Assembly (NCBI GenBank): GCA_027577415.1
Contig: JANBQS010000751.1
Location: 1 to 12,555, forward strand
Source of the DNA: Coemansia sp. RSA 922
Taxonomy: Eukaryota > Kickxellomycota > Kickxellomycetes > Kickxellales > Kickxellaceae
Direction of reading: 5' to 3'
DNA: 12,555 bases
Shown one piece after another: positions 7,492 through 12,555 of the stretch. Both the position numbers and the translations under genes were made by a program. The notes under the pieces are model-generated. The model did no database searches, was not told where the DNA came from, and worked only from the letters and a program-made list of their open reading frames with translations. Positions within the stretch are counted from its first letter, which is position 1. Every line of letters starts with the position of its first letter.

Positions 7492-7756
7492 GCCTGTGTA
7501 GGATCGACACATCGCATCGGCGAGCGATCCCACATTTCGATCACGTGACTGATCTATCGCCCAACGGGGCGATCCTTAATGTTGACGACTAGCGCTACTG
7601 CGCCATGACCTTGGTTATTAAGGAACCGCGCACGGAACACCGGCTTAGGTTTCAATCAATCACTTCTTATATCTTTATTATTTACTTAATACGAGACATT
7701 AGAACGGTGACTTAGGCTGACGCCAAATAAGCTAGATACTACACATCTACAGCCTG
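7492..7756. mobile_element. Solo LTR (7497-7751) with 5-bp target duplication GCCTG
   Basis: The 255-bp element starts TGTAGGATCG and ends CATCTACA. Its TGTAG and CTACA ends are perfect inverted repeats with the TG...CA termini of LTR retrotransposons. The identical pentamer gcctg flanks it at 7492-7496 and 7752-7756, the 5-bp duplication expected of integrase. There is no internal gag-pol sequence, so this is a solo LTR left by recombination. Removing the element and one duplication leaves ttgcctggctctccttgc, which aligns with ttgtctggctatcccttc (5583-5600) in copy 1 and tcgtctgcccatccttgc (6195-6212) in copy 2, supporting the insertion model. It contains a TCACGTGA palindrome (7541-7548) and inverted AGGATCG/CGATCCT segments (7500-7506, 7570-7576). 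Superfamily and orientation are not determined. Confidence 0.85.
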
Positions 7757-7908
7757 GCTCTCCTTGCAGCAAGTGGGGATGCCACCTTTCCTGCTATAAA
7801 ACTAAGCTGCTGCTGCCTCTACTTTTATTTTCAGAACATCCACAACATACTTTCTCTTTACCAATTACTTTTATTGACCAACTACTCTAGTTATTAGTGC
7901 TTACAAAC
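7757..7908 (+). promoter_or_regulatory. Core promoter and 5' leader of small-gene copy 3
   Basis: TATAAAA (7795-7801) lies 114 bp before ATG 7909. aagtggggatgccacc (7771-7786) contains GTGG-N5-CCAC and matches copy 2 in sequence and position. The leader repeats ttttcagaacatccacaac and ttgacca. The solo LTR ends 43 bp upstream of the TATA box, separating this core from the upstream modules. Confidence 0.8.
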
Positions 7909-8268
7909 ATGCCAAGAGTCATGTTTTTTGTTGAGAATGGCAGGTCTAAGGCTGCATGTCTTATTGAACGAAGTTTTGATAGTCCGGATATTGCAGGATT
8001 TATCAATAAAGTATTAGAGAAGAAGGGCAAGAATAAAGATGTGAACAGAGGAAAATATATGTTCATTATTGCAAAAACTGGGTTGGTACTCATTAATAAC
8101 TCAGTAGATAAGATTGTAGCATACAATGATGTCGATAATTTTTACATGATCATGGGAAACGAAGAAGAGATAGTGGACATGGAGAAACACATAGAGAGTG
8201 TAACGTATAAAAACTATTTAGAGGAAATAAAAGGATTGGCAAATGCCTTTGCCAGTCCTTCTTCGTAG
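7909..8268 (+). CDS. Small orphan protein, family copy 3 (119 aa)
   Basis: This is the longest intact member of the unrecognised family. ATG 7909 is set by the conserved TATA-leader spacing; a GTG twelve bases upstream is in frame but unlikely as a start. The protein opens MPRVMFFVENG (strand), then a helix with FINKVLEKKGKNKDVNR, a strand KYMFIIAKTG, VLINNSVDKIVAYND, a strand NFYMIMG at 77-83, an acidic helix EEEIVDMEKHIES, and a C-terminal tail KGLANAFASPSS absent from copy 1. Charge is mixed. No signal peptide, membrane segment, cysteine pattern or known catalytic motif is seen. It is AT-rich in codon use compared with RIO1 downstream. The retained frame despite an LTR in its promoter suggests selection or recent insertion. 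Function unknown; homology to copy 1 rests on pattern and shared promoter. Confidence 0.8.
   Translation: MPRVMFFVENGRSKAACLIERSFDSPDIAGFINKVLEKKGKNKDVNRGKYMFIIAKTGLVLINNSVDKIVAYNDVDNFYMIMGNEEEIVDMEKHIESVTYKNYLEEIKGLANAFASPSS
8231..8260 (+). other. 13-bp hairpin at the 3' end of copy 3
   Basis: Arms at 8231-8243 (aaggattggcaaa) and 8248-8260 (tttgccagtcctt) pair over 13 positions, with one G-U wobble in RNA and a four-base TGCC loop. It lies inside the coding sequence, ending five bases before the stop codon, and encodes most of the tail not found in copy 1. Confidence 0.7.
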
Positions 8269-8645
8269 ACTACCGTTTCATCTCTTCAAGTGGTTGCGCC
8301 TGGAGGGTTTTAGAGCATCTCTGTTGGTAGCTTTTGCTAGTGGTAGCCGACAAGCCAGTTGACTGCACCGCTTTCTCATAGAAGGTTTTTATAAACGTAG
8401 TTTTTCTATTTATGCTATTAAAAATTTATACAATTATGTTGTTAAGAGACATGTGTTTAATGGCATATATGTGGTGAACTTCAAATAGCAAGCCTAAATT
8501 TAGATCAAATCAGATTACCACACTTTTTTTTCTCTCCTCTGATCAGCCTTTGAGAGGCAACTTTGGATAGCTTTTTTTTCCAGTCTAAAATAGTTTATAC
8601 ATTTTACTCTTTAATTATTTCTTTGCTTGAACCAGTTCATTCACA
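8269..8645. other. Intergenic, 377 bp; copy 3 3' flank and RIO1 promoter
   Basis: AT-rich spacer. T8 tracts occur at about 8524-8531 and 8573-8579, within 125 bp of the RIO1 start, as is common in fungal promoters. TATA-like ataaac near 8390 is too far to assign. No gene or RNA was recognised. Confidence 0.5.
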
Positions 8646-10520
8646 ATGTCCTTGTCGCAAACGCCCACGGCTGACAGTACGCCCGTCGTCGAGGAGGAAC
8701 AGTACGCACAGGTTGGGAATACCGGCAGCGAGGACAGCGAGATATATTCTGAAGACGACTATGATTCAGAAGAGGCTGAGGTCGAGGCCGACGATCTGCT
8801 GGGACATATTGAGAACTGGGGCGAGAACGGGTGCGACTTTACCAAGCAGTATAACCGCATGCGGCAGCAAGCAGTCGTACTCCAGAGCAACGGCAAGCCC
8901 ACCGCTGCGTCTAGCGCCCAAGCCAGAAAGGCCATTATAGACACGGTCGCTGGTGGAACTGGCGCCAACAGTAAGCCCAGTATCAATGGCAGTGGGACGC
9001 TGAAAAGCGTTGACTTGAACAAGTACTCTAGCCGCATTAAGCTTGACGAGTTTGTTGGACAGCCTAGCAAAGAGAGCGTCAGCCTCGGTGGCAGCCGCAA
9101 AGCACAGGGAGCATTGACTGCGCAGCGCAAGGATAAGGCGGATCGTGCTACGACAGAGCAAGTACTGGACCCGCGGACGCGCATTATATTGTTCAAGCTG
9201 CTCAACCAAGGCATAGTGTACGAGGTGCATGGATGCATTAGTACTGGCAAGGAGGCTAACGTGTATCACGCGGTGACGGAGAGCGGCGAGCACCGAGCGA
9301 TCAAAATTTACAAGACGTCGATTCTGATCTTCAAGGACCGCGATCGCTATGTGTCAGGCGAGTACCGGTTCCGTCACGGATACTCGAGACACAATCCGCG
9401 CAAGATGGTTAGACTGTGGGCCGAAAAGGAAATGCGCAACTTGAAGCGACTCAACGCGGCTGGCATCCCCTCGCCCAGCCCTGTTATCTTGCGGCAGCAC
9501 GTGTTGGTTATGGAGTTTTTGGGTACTCCCGAAGGATGGGCTTACCCTAGGCTCAAGGACGCTGTGATCCCTGCCAACCGGTTCCCGGCGCTGTACTACC
9601 AGCTAGTGCGCGACATGCGAGTAATGTATGCGGTGTGTAAGCTAGTTCACGCGGATCTGAGCGAGTACAATATTTTGTACCATGGCAAGCGCTTGTACAT
9701 TATCGACGTGTCTCAGTCGGTGGAGCACGATCACCCGCACGCCCTCGATTTCTTGCGGCACGACTGTAACAACGTGACAGAGTTTTTCCGTAAGCGCGGC
9801 AATGTGCGGACCATGTCTCTGCGGCGGCTGTTTGAGTTCATCACGGATCCGGCGGCCGGAAGCTCGAGTGACGATATAGATCAGGCGCTGGAGGTCATTC
9901 AAGAGGAAATGGAGCATGTGTTGGACGAGGAGCTGTTGAAGCTTCGGGCTGACGATGAGGTGTTTAGGCAGTCGTATATTCCGAGAACTTTGGATGAGGT
10001 CGAGGACTATGTACGCGATGTAATCAAGATCAATGACGGAAAGACCGATGAGCTTATCTACAACAAGCTTGTCGGTTTGAGCCTGTCCACGGCCAATGTC
10101 CCTGATGGCGACGACAGCCAAAAGCCCGCGGGCGTTGTGGCCAATCCTGTTCAGGAGAAGGAAAAGTCTAAAAAATCTGCTGGTGTGCGCTTCGCCGAGG
10201 AGCCAGCGTCGGCAGCAAAGGCACTGTCTATTCAAGATACAACTGAGCAGCAAGTATCCCAAATGGCGGCGCTTCTTAAGGGGGACAGCGCCGATGGTGC
10301 CGATGTTCCTACTGCTGAGGGCGATGCAGAGGAGTCTAGCGACGAGGATGATAGCGATGATGACAGTCAAGACGAGTCAAAGGGCCGGAAGAACGAGACC
10401 AAGGAGGAGAAGCGCGAGCGGAAGCAGGCAGTCAAGGAAGCCATGCGCGAGCGGCGCAAGACAAAGATGCCCAAGGCAGTCAAGAAGCGCAAGGTGCGTT
10501 CTTCTAACGGCAAAAAGTAA
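8646..10520 (+). CDS. RIO1: RIO1 atypical serine/threonine kinase/ATPase
   Basis: RIO1 acts in late cytoplasmic maturation of the 40S ribosomal subunit, where ATP hydrolysis drives its release from pre-40S; yeast Rio1 also has nuclear roles. The 624-residue protein carries the full RIO1 signature: ATP-loop STGKEANVYHA at 199-209, ATP lysine K220 in AIKIYKT, the RIO1-type flexible loop after it (SILIFKDRDRYVSGEYRFRH), hinge VMEFLG, catalytic loop HADLSEYNILY at 335-345 with D337 and N342, and metal-site IDVSQ with D354, followed by VEHDHPHALDFL. The N-terminus is acidic. The C-terminus has an Asp/Glu/Ser tract (EESSDEDDSDDDS) followed by a Lys/Arg-rich tail, as in RIO1 orthologues, although the whole is longer than yeast Rio1 (484 aa). 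No intron or break is seen. ATG 8646 has A at -3. Confidence 0.97.
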   Translation: MSLSQTPTADSTPVVEEEQYAQVGNTGSEDSEIYSEDDYDSEEAEVEADDLLGHIENWGENGCDFTKQYNRMRQQAVVLQSNGKPTAASSAQARKAIIDTVAGGTGANSKPSINGSGTLKSVDLNKYSSRIKLDEFVGQPSKESVSLGGSRKAQGALTAQRKDKADRATTEQVLDPRTRIILFKLLNQGIVYEVHGCISTGKEANVYHAVTESGEHRAIKIYKTSILIFKDRDRYVSGEYRFRHGYSRHNPRKMVRLWAEKEMRNLKRLNAAGIPSPSPVILRQHVLVMEFLGTPEGWAYPRLKDAVIPANRFPALYYQLVRDMRVMYAVCKLVHADLSEYNILYHGKRLYIIDVSQSVEHDHPHALDFLRHDCNNVTEFFRKRGNVRTMSLRRLFEFITDPAAGSSSDDIDQALEVIQEEMEHVLDEELLKLRADDEVFRQSYIPRTLDEVEDYVRDVIKINDGKTDELIYNKLVGLSLSTANVPDGDDSQKPAGVVANPVQEKEKSKKSAGVRFAEEPASAAKALSIQDTTEQQVSQMAALLKGDSADGADVPTAEGDAEESSDEDDSDDDSQDESKGRKNETKEEKRERKQAVKEAMRERRKTKMPKAVKKRKVRSSNGKK

Positions 10521-10662
10521 TTTTATGATCACCCCCATACCAATCCAAAATACAAAGATCAGCCGACCCTCTTCTAATGCCAAAATTGACTTTGCTTATC
10601 TTGGCAAATAATCTCTGTCAAAAAAGCCATATATCTCAATTATTTTTTTTTTACTATAAAAG
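10521..10662 (+). promoter_or_regulatory. Short RIO1-TIM54 spacer with poly-T and TATA-like site
   Basis: Only 142 bp separate the RIO1 stop from the TIM54 start, so terminator and promoter must overlap here. A T10 run with an adjoining TTA (10643-10653) is followed directly by tataaaa (10655-10661), one base before the ATG. That is too close to act as a normal TATA box for this start, so it may simply be an A-rich start context. Confidence 0.5.
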
Positions 10663-11781
10663 ATGTTGGCTGCTTTGCGAAAGAGGTTGCCGTCTCGTAA
10701 TACGGCGCTATTCTGGGGCAGTGTATTCAGCGTAGTAGGATTTTATAAATACAACAGTAACGAGAGCAAAAAGCGGCTAGCGTTCTACTGCAAGCAGGCA
10801 GAGGCTGTGGCTAATGAGCCGATGGGAGCACTGGACACACCACGCAAGGTGCAAGTGTATATTGCGGCACCGATGGGAGAGCTAGGCACGCGAAAGGCGC
10901 GACTGCACTGGGAAAAGTACATTCTGCCCGTGTTTGTAGCCGGAGCCTTGGACTACGAACTGACACTGGTGAACGACACAGAGACGATCAACGATGTGGA
11001 AAAGGTCGTGCGGGGCGGAGTACACAGTCGGGTTGCAGAGGAGATCAAGGAGCAGAGACGCAAGGCGCTGGAGCTAGAGGAGGGCAATGAGGAGCTGAAG
11101 CTGTGGCGGCAGGCGATCGTCGAGAGAAAGAAGGACAACGAGGCTAGGGAGATTATGAATCGCATTGGTCGCGCGCCTGGAGAGGCTAATGTCAGTTCGT
11201 GGAAGCCTGAGCCGTACCCTGGCGTCATGGACGTCGTGGCTGTTGGCCGCGAGACCTGGGTCGAAGTCATTAATGGGCTGAGCGAGGGCGCCACTGAGTC
11301 GCTCAACTACAGCGTGCCACCTTTGGTGCCGCTCGACTCGGAGGCGAGGGCGCAGCAGGAAGAGAACCGTGCTATCAGCACATCGGACGCTGCGGTGATT
11401 GACACGGCTGGGACGGTGGCCCCATCGGCTCCTGCAGAGGTAGTGGCGCCTCAGGTGGTGGACTATGACCGGTTTGACAGTAAGCGCAGAGTGGGGCTGC
11501 CGGCCGCGGCGTATATTGCGCACTACAACCTCACGGGCTGGGGCAGCCTGCCATTGCGCATATGGCACTTCTTCCATGACCAGGAGAACGTCGACTTGTA
11601 CGCGCGCCAGGCCCTGCAGGTTGTGTTTGAGTCTACGCGGCGTCCGGCACGCGACGCCCAAGAGGTCATCGACATGGGCAGGGACGAAGAAACACAGCCG
11701 GTCTGGGAGGGCCAGAGCTTGGATGTGGTTGTGGATCCGGCCGTGGCTGCATCGCTGGATATCTACGATACGCAAGCATAG
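10663..11781 (+). CDS. TIM54: TIM54-type subunit of the mitochondrial TIM22 inner-membrane translocase
   Basis: Tim54 is a fungal subunit of the TIM22 complex, which inserts carrier proteins into the mitochondrial inner membrane; it has one N-terminal membrane segment and a large intermembrane-space domain. The 372-residue protein starts MLAALRKRLPSRNTALFWGS, with the family's basic PSRN segment and a membrane stretch at about residues 14-29. There follow a conserved Lys/Arg-rich KKRLAFYCKQAE region, PRKVQVYIAAPMGE (60-73), and YILPVFVAGALDYEL, all placed as in Tim54. A charged coiled-coil-like region lies around 125-165. Near the C-terminus HYNLTGWGSLPLRIWHFF (287-304) and VDLYARQALQVVFE match the family's end. 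It is shorter than yeast Tim54 (478 aa) but has both conserved ends. There are no introns. Confidence 0.88.
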   Translation: MLAALRKRLPSRNTALFWGSVFSVVGFYKYNSNESKKRLAFYCKQAEAVANEPMGALDTPRKVQVYIAAPMGELGTRKARLHWEKYILPVFVAGALDYELTLVNDTETINDVEKVVRGGVHSRVAEEIKEQRRKALELEEGNEELKLWRQAIVERKKDNEAREIMNRIGRAPGEANVSSWKPEPYPGVMDVVAVGRETWVEVINGLSEGATESLNYSVPPLVPLDSEARAQQEENRAISTSDAAVIDTAGTVAPSAPAEVVAPQVVDYDRFDSKRRVGLPAAAYIAHYNLTGWGSLPLRIWHFFHDQENVDLYARQALQVVFESTRRPARDAQEVIDMGRDEETQPVWEGQSLDVVVDPAVAASLDIYDTQA

Positions 11782-12402
11782 AGCACATGAGTGGGTAGGG
11801 GCTTGCCCTCATAGCATTGTGTATCTAAATTGTCATCTTCCCTAGATCTGTTTTGGTATCGGACGAGAAACAATTAAAAACTTTTATTTTGTTGGTGTCA
11901 TTTTTATTTCTATTTTTTTTTTTTGCAGCTGGTATTTCTCAAGAAGGAGAGGAAAAGAAAAAAAACGGGGCGATGTGATAGTGCATGTAGGTTCTTCTCA
12001 CAGCTGAGGCCAGTGTCTATGTAAGTGGCTGACAGAGTGAATGGGCGCTGTATCTTAGTGCTGTATCGCAGATCACAAGGACTATCACGATCTAAATAGC
12101 CTAGTATCTTCTGACGGGAAATAAAAGGACAGCTGTTTAGGCTTGAGGAACGTGCGTGCTGCGAGTGTCCAAAAACGGTGTGCATGGGCAAGATGCACAG
12201 GTGTGGCCAATCTTGTGGGCAGTTGACGATTTCAGATCTCGGCTTGCAAATCACAGGCGGCAATGCACGGCTTGGGAGAAGGGGGGAGAGGAGCGGATGA
12301 TTGCCCGCTCACACATACTGGTTGGAGGCGTACTGCCCAAATGGAGGGGAAAAAAAGGGGGGAGGCACAGATTCGCATCGCAGAGTCAGGCCTGCTTGTC
12401 CA
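11782..12402. other. Gene-poor 3' flank of TIM54; nothing recognised
   Basis: The TIM54 3' end probably lies near 11870-11890, where caattaaaaacttttatttt offers A/T-rich 3'-processing signals. A T12 tract followed by gcag at about 11914-11929 resembles an intron acceptor, but no matching exon is seen. Minus-strand frame 11910-12263 has no family resemblance. I looked for tRNA boxes and for SRP and RNase P signatures and saw none. Confidence 0.5.
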
Positions 12403-12500
12403 CTTTTTTGCTTTTGTCTTTCTTTTTTTTTTTCTTTATTTTTTTTTTTTTTTCTTTTTTTTTTTTGATGCCAAAATATTTTTTTTTTTTTTTTTTTCTC
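12403..12500 (+). repeat. Long imperfect poly-T tracts
   Basis: Runs of about 10 to 20 T, broken by single C, A or short tatt and ctt interruptions, cover most of this stretch; gatgccaaaata splits it. It may be a poly(dA:dT) promoter element of a gene beyond the window, or an A-rich tail on the minus strand. Read as protein it gives only phenylalanine runs. Confidence 0.8.
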
Positions 12501-12555
12501 TTGCGCGTTGAATATTTTTATTTGGTGATCAAGGATTACTCTTGATATGATCCAC

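Noticed and set aside
7497..7640. tRNA or other structured RNA, because of the paired GGATCG/CGATCC segments
   Set aside because: No A or B box and no cloverleaf is seen. The segment is explained as part of the solo LTR with its target duplication.
7576..7751. Shorter LTR starting at TGTTGACGAC (7580)
   Set aside because: No matching target duplication flanks that start, whereas the 7497 start gives perfect TGTAG/CTACA ends and a GCCTG duplication.
9642..10370. Minus-strand open frame of 242 codons within RIO1
   Set aside because: It is a shadow of the RIO1 coding sequence, with a composition typical of reverse-frame translation and no family match.
11074..11775. Minus-strand open frame of 233 codons within TIM54
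   Set aside because: It fully overlaps a well-supported gene and is Arg/His/Leu-rich, as expected for an antisense frame.
11910..12263. Minus-strand open frame of 117 codons
   Set aside because: No conserved motif is seen, it ends in a lysine run from a T tract, and no promoter or partner exon is visible.
12156..12545. Plus-strand open frame ending in phenylalanine runs
   Set aside because: The coding signal is produced by poly-T tracts; there is no plausible protein and the start is arbitrary.
12528..12546. Small inverted repeat ATCAAG/CTTGAT near the window end
   Set aside because: Six-base arms in AT-rich DNA are expected by chance and nothing nearby gives them a role.

Overview
The window reads as nuclear DNA of a filamentous or early-diverging fungus. 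RIO1, EFM7/NNT1-type and TIM54-type proteins each occupy one uninterrupted reading frame, and a fungal-specific FunK1-type kinase sits beside them. The intron-free layout, short intergenic gaps and poly-T-rich spacers would fit a Kickxellomycotina-like (Coemansia-like) genome. That placement is inference; no rRNA or other taxonomic marker is present. Every gene I support is on the + strand.

Region 1 (1-5014) holds ordinary-composition genes: a low-complexity Gln/His/Ser/Pro/Ala-rich protein (1-1335, possibly cut at the window edge), a FunK1-family protein that has lost key catalytic residues (1629-3806, probable pseudokinase), and an EFM7-like eEF1A methyltransferase (4190-5014).

Region 2 (5015-8645) is an AT-rich island between housekeeping genes and is the most unusual part. 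It contains three copies of an unrecognised small-gene family. Each copy has a near-identical core promoter and 5' leader (TATA to ATG 111, 115 and 114 bp), but the proteins have diverged strongly. Copy 1 (5743-6069, 108 aa) and copy 3 (7909-8268, 119 aa) are intact. Copy 2 (from 6355) appears decayed, with family similarity scattered over several frames. Upstream of copies 1 and 3 lie degenerate modules of about 145-155 bp. A 255-bp solo LTR (7497-7751), with a perfect 5-bp target duplication GCCTG and TGTAG/CTACA ends, is inserted 43 bp upstream of the copy 3 TATA box. The corresponding uninterrupted sequence can be seen in the promoters of copies 1 and 2.

Region 3 (8646-11781) returns to housekeeping genes: RIO1 atypical kinase (40S ribosome maturation) and TIM54 (TIM22 inner-membrane insertion complex), separated by only 142 bp. 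Region 4 (11782-12555) has no gene I can support and ends in long T tracts.

The housekeeping genes do not form an obvious pathway; EFM7 and RIO1 both touch the translation machinery, which may be coincidence. The candidate new system is the small-gene family, in which the regulatory DNA is far better conserved than the coding sequence.
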